Assembly: GCA_004294135.1 (NCBI GenBank)
Contig: RDZY01000014.1
Span: 1 to 64,000, forward strand
Direction: 5' to 3'
Length of the DNA: 64,000 nt
Origin: Sphingobacteriia bacterium
GTDB taxonomy: Bacteria; Bacteroidota; Bacteroidia; Chitinophagales; Chitinophagaceae
Shown: one piece after another, positions 9,128 through 18,666 of the stretch
Numbering within the stretch: the first letter of the stretch is position 1
How the letters are laid out: every line of letters starts with the position of its first letter
Made by a program: the position numbers and the translations under genes
Notes under the pieces: model-generated
What the model was told of the DNA's origin: nothing
Seen by the model: the letters and a program-made list of their open reading frames with translations, nothing else
Databases searched by the model: none

Positions 9128-10597
9128 ATGGGCAAACCAACAGGATTTTTAGAATTTACCCGGGAGTTACCCGGAAAAAGACCAGCGGCAGAAAGGGTGG
9201 GCGACTACAAAGAATTTGTAGAACGAATGCCAGAACCACAGTTGAACCAACAAGCGGCTCGTTGCATGAACTGCGGCGTGCCTTTTTGCCATAGTGGCTG
9301 CCCCCTCGGCAATATTATTCCCGAATTTAACGACGCAGTATATCGCCAGAGTTGGGAAGAAGCCTATGAAATTCTTTCAGCTACCAATAACTTTCCAGAG
9401 TTTACGGGCAGAATTTGTCCCGCCCCTTGCGAAAGTGCTTGCGTATTAGGTATTAATCAACCAGCGGTTGCAATAGAAGAAATAGAAAAACATATTATTG
9501 AAATAGCGTTCGACAAGGGCTTTGTAAAAGCAAAGAAACCTTTTACAAGAACCGGTAAAAAAATTGCAGTAATAGGATCAGGCCCTGCTGGAATGGCTGC
9601 TGCGGCTCAATTAAATTATGCAGGCCACCAAGTTACCGTTTATGAAAGGGATGATGCTCCGGGCGGGCTACTGAGATATGGTATTCCAGATTTTAAACTG
9701 GAGAAATGGGTGATAGATCGCAGGATAAAACTGATGGAAGAAGAAGGAATTGTATTCAAATGCAATGCGAATGTGGGCGTAAATATCAGCATCAACGATC
9801 TACTCAGGGAAAACAATGCATTGGTATTGGCAGGTGGTTCAACTATTCCAAGGGATTTGCCTGTGCCAGGCAGGGAATTGAAAGGGGTGCATTTTGCCAT
9901 GGAATTTCTGAAACAACAAAATAAAAGAGTAAGCGATACCCCTTCTGATGAAATATCCATCATGGCCACCCATAAAAACGTAATAGTAATAGGTGGTGGT
10001 GATACAGGCAGCGATTGTGTGGGCACATCAAATAGACATGGTGCAGCAAGCGTTACCCAGTTTGAATTGATGCCCAAGCCTCCTGAAAAAAGAACAGAAT
10101 TGATGCCTTGGCCGCAATACCCGATGTTGTTAAAAACAACGTCCTCACATGAAGAGGGCGCTAACAGAGAATGGGCTGTCGCCACCAAAAAATTCATAGG
10201 TGATGATGCAGGCCATTTAAAAGCAGTGGAAGTTGTGAATCTTCAATGGAAGATTGGTAAAGATGGCAGAACAGGTGGATTTGAAGAAATTACTGGAAGC
10301 GAAAAAATCATTCCGTGTGAATTGGCATTGCTTGCGATGGGCTTTCTTCAACCCCAACATGAGGGTATGATTAAAAAACTAGAAGTAGATACCGATGAAA
10401 GAGGAAATATAAAGGCGACTGAAAAAACCTACCAGACCAGCATTCAAAAAGTATTTACAGCGGGTGATATGCGCCGTGGCCAATCACTTGTTGTTTGGGC
10501 TATAAGTGAAGGCAGGGAATGCGCCAAACGAGTAGATGAATACTTAATGGGACATTCTATACTTGAATCAAAAGATCAAATAACAATTATAAGTTAA
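9128..10597 (+). CDS. gltD: glutamate synthase small subunit
   Basis: A 489-residue GOGAT beta subunit that passes electrons from NAD(P)H through FAD and 4Fe-4S clusters to GltB. Two N-terminal cysteine clusters are visible: C46, C49, C54, C58, and C97, C101, C105 in GRICPAPCESAC. The FAD motif AVIGSGPAGMAA is at 147-158, and a second dinucleotide-binding motif NVIVIGGGDTGSDC lies near residue 290. The ending TAGDMRRGQSLVVWAISEGR is typical of the family. It is the second gene of the gltBD operon and is followed by a strong terminator. Confidence 0.97.
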   Translation: MGKPTGFLEFTRELPGKRPAAERVGDYKEFVERMPEPQLNQQAARCMNCGVPFCHSGCPLGNIIPEFNDAVYRQSWEEAYEILSATNNFPEFTGRICPAPCESACVLGINQPAVAIEEIEKHIIEIAFDKGFVKAKKPFTRTGKKIAVIGSGPAGMAAAAQLNYAGHQVTVYERDDAPGGLLRYGIPDFKLEKWVIDRRIKLMEEEGIVFKCNANVGVNISINDLLRENNALVLAGGSTIPRDLPVPGRELKGVHFAMEFLKQQNKRVSDTPSDEISIMATHKNVIVIGGGDTGSDCVGTSNRHGAASVTQFELMPKPPEKRTELMPWPQYPMLLKTTSSHEEGANREWAVATKKFIGDDAGHLKAVEVVNLQWKIGKDGRTGGFEEITGSEKIIPCELALLAMGFLQPQHEGMIKKLEVDTDERGNIKATEKTYQTSIQKVFTAGDMRRGQSLVVWAISEGRECAKRVDEYLMGHSILESKDQITIIS

Positions 10598-10616
10598 TTA
10601 CAGTCAACCACTTACT

Positions 10617-10656
10617 TAAAACAGCCGTCCTGATTTAATTCGGGACGGCTGTTTTG
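10617..10656 (+). terminator. Rho-independent terminator of gltBD
   Basis: A long stem (AAACAGCCGTCC pairing with GGACGGCTGTTT) is followed by TTTTGTTT, 20 nt after the gltD stop codon. Confidence 0.85.
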
Positions 10657-10794
10657 TTTAAATTTCAATTAGAATAATCAATCTTTACATATTGTTTAAA
10701 AATATGTGAATAATTATTGAAACATTCTAATATATTTTATGTATTTTGCATTAACATATTAAATTCATTTATTTTTTAATATAAACAAACAACT

Positions 10795-12144
10795 ATGCAG
10801 AAAACAACCTTTAAACAATTTGCCCCATTTGTGGTATTGGTTGCGGTATCTATCGCAGCATTATTTATTCCCGCATTACCAAACTTTGAAGACACTGCCG
10901 GCAAGTACAGCCCCGCAGACATTGCTTGGATTATTGTTGCAACCGCCTTGGTGTTTTTAATGACACCGGGACTCGCATTTTTTTACGGAGGAATGGTTCA
11001 CCGTAAAAATGTAATCTCTACCATGATTAAAAGTGTGGTAGCCGCTGGGGTAGTTTCTATCCTTTGGGTTTTTGTTGGTTATAGTCTCTGTTTTGGTGAA
11101 TCAATCAACGGCTTTATTGGCAATCCAATGACCAACCTCTTTTTTAAAGGAGTAAGTTCAGGAGCACCTTGGAGCCTCGCCCCTAGCATCCCCCTAACCT
11201 TATTTGCTTTATTCCAGCTCATGTTTGCTATTATTACACCGGGACTGGTAGTGGGTGCCGTAGCAGAAAGAATTCGCTTCACCGCTTATATTCTTTTTAT
11301 TGCACTTTTTAGCCTTCTTGTCTACGCTCCTATTGCACACTGGACTTGGCATCCTGAAGGATTCTTGTTCAAAATGGGTGTGTTAGATTTTGCAGGTGGT
11401 ACCGTTGTACATATTTCTGCTGGTTGCGCCGCACTTGCTGGAGCACTGGTATTAAAACGCCGCCAATCACATATTGAACATAGAGAAATTCCACCAGCAA
11501 ATATTCCTTATGTATTAATTGGTACTGGTTTACTTTGGTTTGGTTGGTTTGGATTTAATGCAGGTTCTGCATTGGGTGCAAATGCTTTGGCAGTATCTGC
11601 TTTTGCTACTACTAATACAGCCGCTGCAGCCGCTGGTCTTTCTTGGATGTTTTTTGACGTAGTTCGTGGCAAAAAACCTTCTGTATTAGGATTCTGTATT
11701 GGCGCAGTAGTTGGCCTTGTTGCCATCACACCTGGTGCTGGATTGGTTGCTATTCCACAAAGTATTTTCATTGGTATGATTGCAGCAATTATTTCTAATC
11801 TTGCTGTTTATTATAAAAGCAAGTCTAAACTAGATGATACCTTAGATGTATTCCCTTGTCACGGTGTTGGTGGAATAGTAGGTATGTTGCTTACAGGAAT
11901 TTTTGCTACCAAAACAGTAAATAGTGCTGGTGCAGATGGCTTATTCTACGGGAATGCTGCTTTCTTCTTTATTCAAGCTAAAGCACTGTTGATTGTTGTT
12001 GCTTATAGCTTTATTGTTTCCTTTGGCATTTTCAAATTCATCAATTTCATACTTCCTTTGCGCGTAAGCTCTGAAGAAGAAGAACTCGGTCTCGATGCTT
12101 CACAACACGATGAAAAATATGGTCGCACCCCACAACACGTTTAA
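10795..12144 (+). CDS. amt: ammonium transporter
   Basis: A 449-residue Amt/MEP/Rh channel. About eleven hydrophobic helices are visible, together with an extra N-terminal segment that may be a signal or a first helix. The twin pore histidines are H206 (GGTVVHISAG) and H356 (FPCHGVGG). The signature FYGGMVHRKNV is at 63-73. It supplies ammonium for glutamine and glutamate synthesis and sits directly after gltBD, although a terminator separates them, so it has its own promoter. No glnK/PII gene is visible next to it. Confidence 0.96.
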   Translation: MQKTTFKQFAPFVVLVAVSIAALFIPALPNFEDTAGKYSPADIAWIIVATALVFLMTPGLAFFYGGMVHRKNVISTMIKSVVAAGVVSILWVFVGYSLCFGESINGFIGNPMTNLFFKGVSSGAPWSLAPSIPLTLFALFQLMFAIITPGLVVGAVAERIRFTAYILFIALFSLLVYAPIAHWTWHPEGFLFKMGVLDFAGGTVVHISAGCAALAGALVLKRRQSHIEHREIPPANIPYVLIGTGLLWFGWFGFNAGSALGANALAVSAFATTNTAAAAAGLSWMFFDVVRGKKPSVLGFCIGAVVGLVAITPGAGLVAIPQSIFIGMIAAIISNLAVYYKSKSKLDDTLDVFPCHGVGGIVGMLLTGIFATKTVNSAGADGLFYGNAAFFFIQAKALLIVVAYSFIVSFGIFKFINFILPLRVSSEEEELGLDASQHDEKYGRTPQHV

Positions 12145-12160
12145 TACCCAATCATCCTAT

Positions 12161-12218
12161 TAAAAAAGTACAGCCCTTATATAACCTCTGATCAGGTTAT
12201 TTGGCTGTACTCCTTTCC
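12161..12218 (+). terminator. Hairpin between amt and porin, probable (partial) terminator
   Basis: The 9-bp stem AGTACAGCC (12167-12175) pairs with GGCTGTACT (12203-12211), and an inner stem ATAACC/GGTTAT lies within it. The downstream tract is T/C-rich rather than a clean T run, so it may attenuate rather than end transcription. Confidence 0.55.
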
Positions 12219-12237
12219 TTCATTTAAAACTAATACA

Positions 12238-13272
12238 ATGTTAAAGAAAATTTTCTCAGTTACCGCCAGTCTATTTGCATTTTTTTGCGCAACCGCTCAA
12301 ACCGATTCAACCAAAAAATCGTCCACCACTTTCAGTGGATTTGTTGATGCCTATTATAGAAGTAATTTTTCTGCTGGCCCTGGCACTACCAATAACCTGA
12401 CCAGTTTCACCAATTCTCAAAATTCATTTGAATTGGGTATGGCTTCTATGAAAGTGGAACATACTACTGGCAAAGTATCTGGAACTGTAGATCTGGGCTT
12501 TGGAATGAGGGCACATGAATTCTCTTACAATGATTCAAGTAGAGGACTTAGCGCAATCAAACAAGCTTATGTAAGTTTTGCAGCTTCCGACAAAGTAAAG
12601 TTCACCATGGGTAAATGGGCTACCCATATAGGTTATGAGGTGGTAGACCCTACCGGTAATAGAAACTACAGCATGGCTTATGCTTTTTCTTATGGCCCTT
12701 TCTTTCACACTGGTTTTAAAGCAGATATCTCATTAGGCGGTAAAAGTGCTTTTATGATAGGGGTTGCCAATCCTACTGATTTCACTACCACTACTTCAAA
12801 TGTGAAAGTATTAATTGCCCAATTCAGCACCGCTACTAAAAACGATAAATTAAAAGCTTTTGTTAACTACCAAGGTGGAACAGGATTGTCTCAGTTTGAC
12901 CTTGTAGTAAATGGTATCGTAAGCGATAAATTTTCTGTTGGATACAACGGTACTTCTCAATCACTTAAAACAAATGGTTTGGCTGAAAGCTGGACTTCTC
13001 ATATTGTTTACCTTAACCTAGACCCTTCTGCTGGTTTTGGAATGACTTTAAGAGGTGAATATTTTAAAGACCGTGCTACCAACCCTATTTTAGGAAATGC
13101 GGCTAATATTTTTGCTGCTACCCTTTCTGGTAATATCAAAATTGATGGTCACCTTACCATTATTCCCGAATTCAGACTAGACAATGCTAAGAACAGTATT
13201 TTCACCAAATCTGATGGTGGTTTTGCTAAAGGCACCAACACTTTTTTACTTGCGGCAGTATATAAATTTTAG
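12238..13272 (+). CDS. outer-membrane beta-barrel porin (BBP2 family)
   Basis: A 344-residue protein with an N-terminal signal peptide (about 1-20, ending CATAQ). The rest alternates polar and hydrophobic residues with many aromatics, as in a beta-barrel. FSGFVDAYYRSNF near the mature N-terminus and WATHIGYEVVDPTGNRNYS are characteristic of the OmpL-like BBP2 porins of Bacteroidota. The C-terminus ends in Phe (LLAAVYKF), as expected for outer-membrane assembly. Its position after amt suggests a role in passage of small nitrogen solutes, but this rests on context only. Confidence 0.85.
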   Translation: MLKKIFSVTASLFAFFCATAQTDSTKKSSTTFSGFVDAYYRSNFSAGPGTTNNLTSFTNSQNSFELGMASMKVEHTTGKVSGTVDLGFGMRAHEFSYNDSSRGLSAIKQAYVSFAASDKVKFTMGKWATHIGYEVVDPTGNRNYSMAYAFSYGPFFHTGFKADISLGGKSAFMIGVANPTDFTTTTSNVKVLIAQFSTATKNDKLKAFVNYQGGTGLSQFDLVVNGIVSDKFSVGYNGTSQSLKTNGLAESWTSHIVYLNLDPSAGFGMTLRGEYFKDRATNPILGNAANIFAATLSGNIKIDGHLTIIPEFRLDNAKNSIFTKSDGGFAKGTNTFLLAAVYKF

Positions 13273-13290
13273 TTGACTTCTTAATAGATT

Positions 13291-13327
13291 TAAGGGCAGG
13301 CATTTTTAATGCCTGCCCTTTGTTTTG
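13291..13327 (+). terminator. Rho-independent terminator after porin
   Basis: The 10-bp stem GGGCAGGCAT/ATGCCTGCCC (13294-13303 with 13309-13318) is followed by TTTGTTTT, 21 nt after the porin stop codon. Because it overlaps position 13320, it argues against starting the next gene there. Confidence 0.85.
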
Positions 13328-13358
13328 GTATCCGTTGATTTCTACGTATGTTCGAACC

Positions 13359-14117
13359 ATGAATCGGTTACGCCATTTATTTCAATTCCTTTACAGCATT
13401 TATGCCCTACTCAGCTTCATACTTGTAATGCTGCTGATATTTCCATTTGTTTTAATTGCTATCGCATTTGGGAAAATTAAAGGAGGTAATATTATTTACA
13501 AATTATGCAGCATTTGGGGTAGGGTCTGGTACCAAACTATTGGGCTTAAGCATACTGAAATTTATGAAGCTCCACACAACCGCAATCAACAATATATTTT
13601 TGTTGCCAACCATATTTCCTATATGGATATTCCTGCTGTAGTATTGGCCATTCACCAGCCTTTTAGGGCTTTGGGTAAATATGAAATGGTTAAAGTACCT
13701 ATATTCGGACAGATCTACAAAGCTGCCGTAATTTTAGTGAACCGAAAAGATGCCCAAACCCGCGCTAAAAGCGTTCGTGCTTTAAAAGCTGCCATCAAAA
13801 ACAATATCTCCATCATTATTTTTCCAGAAGGCACTTTTAACGAGACCAATCAACCACTCAAAAGCTTTTATGATGGCGCTTTCCGCATTGCCATTGAAAC
13901 ACAAACCCCCATCAAACCCTTACTACTTGTAGATACTTTGAAAAGACTACACTATAGCTCTTCTTTTTCCCTCACTTCTGGCTCTAATAGGGTTGTTTAC
14001 TTGGCAGAAGTACCAGTGAGTGGGTTGACTTTCAAAGATATTCCGTTGCTTAAAAAACAGGTTTATACGCTAATGGAAGATGCACTGAAACGATATATCG
14101 TTTATCCCACCCCTTAA
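13359..14117 (+). CDS. plsC: 1-acyl-sn-glycerol-3-phosphate acyltransferase
   Basis: A 252-residue PlsC-type acyltransferase that makes phosphatidic acid from lysophosphatidic acid at the inner membrane. An N-terminal hydrophobic segment (about 10-40) anchors it. The catalytic motif is NHISYMD (H85, D90) and the phosphate-binding motif is FPEGTF. I start at ATG 13359, because the in-frame ATG at 13320 lies in the terminator of the porin gene and adds 13 unrelated residues. priA follows after 24 bp. Confidence 0.9.
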   Translation: MNRLRHLFQFLYSIYALLSFILVMLLIFPFVLIAIAFGKIKGGNIIYKLCSIWGRVWYQTIGLKHTEIYEAPHNRNQQYIFVANHISYMDIPAVVLAIHQPFRALGKYEMVKVPIFGQIYKAAVILVNRKDAQTRAKSVRALKAAIKNNISIIIFPEGTFNETNQPLKSFYDGAFRIAIETQTPIKPLLLVDTLKRLHYSSSFSLTSGSNRVVYLAEVPVSGLTFKDIPLLKKQVYTLMEDALKRYIVYPTP

Positions 14118-14120
14118 TTG

Positions 14121-14128
14121 TATTTTTG
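14121..14128 (+). promoter_or_regulatory. -7 box upstream of priA
   Basis: TATTTTTG matches the Bacteroidota TAnnTTTG element exactly and ends 13 nt before the TTG start of priA. It overlaps the end of the plsC region, suggesting an internal promoter. No good -33 element is seen. Confidence 0.4.
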
Positions 14129-14141
14129 AAAAAAAGAAGTA

Positions 14142-16586
14142 TTGTACGTAGAAGTCATCATACCACTTGCCTTACCCAAAAACTATACTTGGTCAGTTCC
14201 AATAGAAATGCAGGACGCCATTCAACCGGGCATTAGAGTAGAAGTTACCCTGCGTAAAAATAAAAAATATGCGGGTATTGTGAAGCAAATAACCACCGCA
14301 TTACCGCCCGCTTTTACCCCCGCTCCCATTCTTAATATTTTAGATACCACTCCCATTGTTCACCCCGCACAATTAAAATTCTGGGAATGGATTGCGGCAT
14401 ATTATATGTGCAGTGAGGGCGAAGTAATGCAGGCTGCCATTCCTGCAAATCTTAAATTATCGAGCGAAAGTATTCTGCAATGGAATGAAGAGAGAACGCT
14501 CGACTTCAGCGACCTCTCTGACTCGGAATTTATTATTGCCGAAGCATTAGAAATTAAACGAGAACTCAGGCTGAGTGAAGTGCAACAACTACTAGACATC
14601 AACAACACTTATCCCGTAATAAAAAAATTAATTGAAAAGGGAGTCTGCTTTATTTGGGAAGAACTGAAAGAAAAATACAAACAAAAAACAGAAATATTTA
14701 TCCTACTTCATCCAAAGTTTAACAGCGATGAACAACTGGAATTGCTACTGAATAATTTTGGCAAAGCTCCCAAACAAATGGAACTTCTACTGGCTTACCT
14801 CCACCTTAAACAGAGTGCAGGCGAAGTAAAACAAATAGATCTTTTAAAAAAATCAAATGCCAGTGCTGCCCAGTTAAAAGCGCTGATAGATAAAAGCATT
14901 TTAATTGCCGAGAAAAGAAGTGCGGATCGACTGCCTTCTCTACCAAAAATAATGGATCTGGACTTCACCCTATCCACTGCACAGTCGACTGCGCTGGATG
15001 GTATTGAAGAACAATTCAAAGTTAAAAAAGTATGCCTTTTACACGGCGTTACTTCCAGTGGTAAAACACAACTCTATATTAAGTTAATTGAAGCCCAAAT
15101 TAAGTTGGGTAAGCAAGTGCTTTATCTATTACCGGAGATTGCGCTCACAGCACAAATGATTAGAAGGCTACAGAAAAGTCTGGGGGGACATATTGCCATT
15201 TATCACTCTAAATTCAACCCCAACGAAAGGGTAGAAATCTGGAATAAAGTAAACAGTGGCGAAACCAAAGTAGTACTAGGTGCCCGATCAGCCCTATTGC
15301 TTCCTTTTATTAATTTGGGACTAATTATTTGCGATGAAGAGCACGATGCTTCTTATAAACAACAGGATCCAGCCCCCAGATACCATTGCAGAGACGCTGC
15401 CATTTATTATGCAACCCTATTTAACGCCCATATTTTATTGGGCAGTGCTACTCCTTCCATAGAAAGCTATTACAACGTACAACAAGGAAAATATGGTCTT
15501 GTAAAATTGATGGAAAGATTTGGCGATATTGCTATGCCCTTGATTGAATTGGTTGATATAAAAAAGATGGGAGCAAAAGAACGAAGCACCACCCCACTTA
15601 GTACCGCATTAATTGAAGCAGTGAAAGAAGCCTTGGCTGCGGAAAAACAGGTTATATTATTTCAAAATAGAAGGGGCTATTCTCCCTATATGATTTGCAA
15701 TACCTGTGGATGGATTCCGCACTGCCAACATTGTGATGTAACCCTTACGTTTCATAAAGCAAAAAATAAACTTACCTGTCACTACTGTGGTACTACCTAC
15801 CCTGTTTTACAAACCTGTGCAGCCTGCGGCAATCACCAGTTTGTGCAGAAAAATTTTGGGACAGAAAAAATTGAAGAACTGGTTGCCGAGGCCTTCCCTG
15901 ATGCACGTATTGCAAGGATGGATTACGACAGTATAAAAGGGAAAAACGATCATGATACTTTAATAAAAATTTTTGAACAGCATCGAATAGATATTTTAGT
16001 AGGTACACAGATGGTAGTGAAGGGGCTTGATTTTGAGAAAGTGAGTCTCGTTGGAATTATAGATGCCGATGGGATTCTTAACTTTACTGATTTTAGAGTG
16101 AATGAAAGAGCGTATCAGTTAATGGAACAAGTAAGTGGAAGGGCAGGCAGAAAAAACAGTCAAGGTAAAGTACTCATCCAAATCAGTAATATGCAACACC
16201 CTGTTTTACAATTTGTAAAACAACACGATTACCAACAACTATATAATTTTGAAATTGAGAATAGAAAACAATTTAATTATCCGCCATTTACGCGACTGAT
16301 ACAAATTACTTTTAAGCACAAAGAAAAAGAAGTGGCAGAAGAAGCAGCCAATATTATGGGACAGGGACTAAAGCCATTATTCGGAAACTATATAAACGGT
16401 CCATCGCAACCGGTGGTAGATAGAATACGGAATCAATATTTATGGGAGATATTATTAAAACTACCCAAAGATGCTGGCTTGGTTCAGCAATGCAAAACAG
16501 CTATTCGTCAGCAAACAGCAATTATTCAAAATAATAAAAGGTATAGAGCAGTCCATATTATTCCTAACACAGATCCAGTATATTAA
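14142..16586 (+). CDS. priA: primosomal protein N' (replication restart helicase)
   Basis: An 814-residue PriA that reloads the replicative helicase at collapsed forks. The N-terminal 3'-DNA-binding domain (about 1-95) begins VEVIIPLALPKNYTW. Walker A is GVTSSGKT (about 302-309) and Walker B is DEEH. The zinc-binding insertion holds the expected paired cysteines (CNTCGWIPHCQHC, then CHYCG and CAACG). Helicase motif GRAGR is present. The start is a TTG at 14142, which gives the correct family N-terminus; no in-frame ATG is nearby. murB begins 3 bp after its stop codon. Confidence 0.95.
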   Translation: MYVEVIIPLALPKNYTWSVPIEMQDAIQPGIRVEVTLRKNKKYAGIVKQITTALPPAFTPAPILNILDTTPIVHPAQLKFWEWIAAYYMCSEGEVMQAAIPANLKLSSESILQWNEERTLDFSDLSDSEFIIAEALEIKRELRLSEVQQLLDINNTYPVIKKLIEKGVCFIWEELKEKYKQKTEIFILLHPKFNSDEQLELLLNNFGKAPKQMELLLAYLHLKQSAGEVKQIDLLKKSNASAAQLKALIDKSILIAEKRSADRLPSLPKIMDLDFTLSTAQSTALDGIEEQFKVKKVCLLHGVTSSGKTQLYIKLIEAQIKLGKQVLYLLPEIALTAQMIRRLQKSLGGHIAIYHSKFNPNERVEIWNKVNSGETKVVLGARSALLLPFINLGLIICDEEHDASYKQQDPAPRYHCRDAAIYYATLFNAHILLGSATPSIESYYNVQQGKYGLVKLMERFGDIAMPLIELVDIKKMGAKERSTTPLSTALIEAVKEALAAEKQVILFQNRRGYSPYMICNTCGWIPHCQHCDVTLTFHKAKNKLTCHYCGTTYPVLQTCAACGNHQFVQKNFGTEKIEELVAEAFPDARIARMDYDSIKGKNDHDTLIKIFEQHRIDILVGTQMVVKGLDFEKVSLVGIIDADGILNFTDFRVNERAYQLMEQVSGRAGRKNSQGKVLIQISNMQHPVLQFVKQHDYQQLYNFEIENRKQFNYPPFTRLIQITFKHKEKEVAEEAANIMGQGLKPLFGNYINGPSQPVVDRIRNQYLWEILLKLPKDAGLVQQCKTAIRQQTAIIQNNKRYRAVHIIPNTDPVY

Positions 16587-16589
16587 CCT

Positions 16590-17603
16590 ATGCAGCTCAT
16601 AGAAAATTACGCATTAAAATCACTCAATAGTTTTGGCATATCTATTTCAGCTAAATACTATTGCAATATCTCATCTAATATAATATTACAGCAAGTGCTG
16701 GCATGGAATAAAAAGCAACAGCATCAAATATTGGTCTTGGGTGGGGGAAGTAATATTTTATTTACAAAGAATTTTGAGGGACTGGTATTGCACAATGCGC
16801 TAAAGGGAATTAAGTTGGTAAGGGAAAGTGAACACAACTATTATGTGAAAGCTATGGCAGGTGAAAGTTGGCATGAGTTTGTACAATACTGTGTAAAACA
16901 AAACTATGCAGGGGTAGAAAATCTTAGTCTGATACCCGGAAATATTGGTGCAACGCCCATGCAAAATATAGGCGCTTATGGGGTAGAAATAAAAGATGTT
17001 TTTTATGAATTAGAGGCGGTAGATATAGAAACGCAAAACTTGGTAGTATTTAAAAAAGGAGATTGTGATTTTGGCTACAGGGACAGTGTATTTAAGCAGT
17101 CGTTGAAAAATAAGTTCATTATAACGAGTGTAACTTATGAATTACAGAAATTACCAAAATATAATACCAGTTATGGAGCCATAGAAATGGAATTGGAAAA
17201 GCAAGGAGTTAAAGAGTTGAGCATATCAGCCATAGCAAAAGCGGTGATAGCTATTAGGCAGAGCAAGCTCCCAGATACGCAGAAAATTGGTAATGCAGGA
17301 AGTTTTTTTAAGAACCCGGTACTGCCCACCGAAAAATATTTGCAAATAAAAAAAGCCTACCCCACCCTACCTGGTTATGCCGATGGGGTAAGCACCAAAC
17401 TCCCAGCAGGTTGGTTAATAGAACAATGTGGGTGGAAGGGATATAGAAAAGAAGATGCTGGATGTTATGCCTTGCAGGCACTGGTATTGGTGAATTATGG
17501 GAGTGCAACAGGCAAGGAAATTTATGACCTCTCCGAACAAATTATACAAACAGTTCAACATAAATTTGGGATAGTATTGGAAAGAGAAGTGAATATTTAT
17601 TAA
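16590..17603 (+). CDS. murB: UDP-N-acetylenolpyruvoylglucosamine reductase
   Basis: A 337-residue FAD enzyme that reduces UDP-GlcNAc-enolpyruvate to UDP-MurNAc in peptidoglycan synthesis. The FAD-binding segment ILVLGGGSNILF, the SLIPGNIGATPMQNIGAYG block, the YRDSVFK motif and the catalytic-serine region NAGSFFKNPVL are all present. Length and the YRDS form fit type I MurB. It is almost contiguous with priA (3 bp) and probably co-transcribed. Confidence 0.96.
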   Translation: MQLIENYALKSLNSFGISISAKYYCNISSNIILQQVLAWNKKQQHQILVLGGGSNILFTKNFEGLVLHNALKGIKLVRESEHNYYVKAMAGESWHEFVQYCVKQNYAGVENLSLIPGNIGATPMQNIGAYGVEIKDVFYELEAVDIETQNLVVFKKGDCDFGYRDSVFKQSLKNKFIITSVTYELQKLPKYNTSYGAIEMELEKQGVKELSISAIAKAVIAIRQSKLPDTQKIGNAGSFFKNPVLPTEKYLQIKKAYPTLPGYADGVSTKLPAGWLIEQCGWKGYRKEDAGCYALQALVLVNYGSATGKEIYDLSEQIIQTVQHKFGIVLEREVNIY

Positions 17604-17748
17604 GCAACCAATTGGGTTTGTTGCAAATTAATGTGACATCTAATGACAATAAAAGTGAACTGTAAAAATTAGCAAAAAAATATTTGTCCGCAAGGAAAGA
17701 TTTCCTTTCAGCCATAGTTGCTATTAGATTTATAATGCAACAACTTGG

Positions 17749-18666
17749 TTATAAAACTATTTCTTTCAACGCCATTTCAGCCGATGTTTTTGATAGATCT
17801 ATCCACTTAAACGCAGGGTCTTTTTTAAACCAAGTCATCTGACGCTTGGCATACTGCCTAGTATGTACTTTAATTTGTTGCACCGCTTCTTCTAGCGAAA
17901 TTTTTCCATCTATATGGTTGAACAGCTCCTTATAACCCACCGTTTGTAATGCCGTTTTATTGCGAAATGCAATAGTTGATCTTACTTCTTCTAATAGCCC
18001 CTGCTGCATCATTTGATCTACTCGTAGATTAATATTATTCACCAGCAATTCGGTGGGCATTTCTAATCCAATTTTTACTACTTCAAAATTTCTATCTTTC
18101 TTTTTGGCTGAACGATATGCCATTATGGAAACTCCTGTGGCTGTTAATACTTCCAATGCGCGCATCAGTCGCTGGGGATTTTGTTGCTCAGCAACGGCCC
18201 AAAATGAAGGGTCTTTGTGTTTCAGTTCTGCTTGCAACCATACCAATCCCTTTGCCTCGTATTGCTCAATAATACCGGCTCGTATTTCAGCAGGTATTAC
18301 TGGCATTGGATCTATTCCCTCACAAAATGATTTTATGTATAAACCAGTTCCACCCACCATCACTACATTACTATGGTTTTTAAATACCTGCTCAGTTTGT
18401 GCCAGTGCATACTGTTCAAAAAAACCGGCATTCAATTCAACCGCCACTGTATGAGATGCAATAAAATGATGGGGTATTTCCATCAATTCATCGGTGGAAG
18501 GTCTTGCTACACCAATAGATAATTCTTGGTAACACTGCCTTGAATCGGCAGAAATAATTTCTGTTTCTAATTGCTTTGCAAGCGCAATAGCAAAGCTGGT
18601 TTTGCCTACGGCAGTGGGACCAGCTATAATATAAACCTTATTCAAAATCGATGGATTGTTGTGCAT
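17749..18666 (-). CDS. miaA: tRNA dimethylallyltransferase
   Basis: MiaA transfers a dimethylallyl group to N6 of A37 in tRNAs reading UNN codons. The P-loop GPTAVGKT is at residues 16-23, followed by EIISADSRQCYQELSIG and the GGTGLYIKS motif. The C-terminal region has VRSTIAFRNKTALQTVGYKEL and a tRNA-binding helix RQYAKRQMTWFKKD. I start at ATG 18666, giving 305 residues, the usual size. The longer frame from 18816 only translates the upstream gene out of frame. The start overlaps the pRiA4b gene end by 29 bp. Confidence 0.95.
   Translation of the reverse strand: MHNNPSILNKVYIIAGPTAVGKTSFAIALAKQLETEIISADSRQCYQELSIGVARPSTDELMEIPHHFIASHTVAVELNAGFFEQYALAQTEQVFKNHSNVVMVGGTGLYIKSFCEGIDPMPVIPAEIRAGIIEQYEAKGLVWLQAELKHKDPSFWAVAEQQNPQRLMRALEVLTATGVSIMAYRSAKKKDRNFEVVKIGLEMPTELLVNNINLRVDQMMQQGLLEEVRSTIAFRNKTALQTVGYKELFNHIDGKISLEEAVQQIKVHTRQYAKRQMTWFKKDPAFKWIDLSKTSAEMALKEIVL

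Noticed and set aside
13320..13358. Upstream start for plsC
   Set aside because: It would lie in the T tail of the porin terminator and adds residues not seen in PlsC proteins.
17690..17715. Terminator between murB and miaA
   Set aside because: AAGGAAAGATTTCCTT is palindromic, but it is not directly followed by a T run on either strand.
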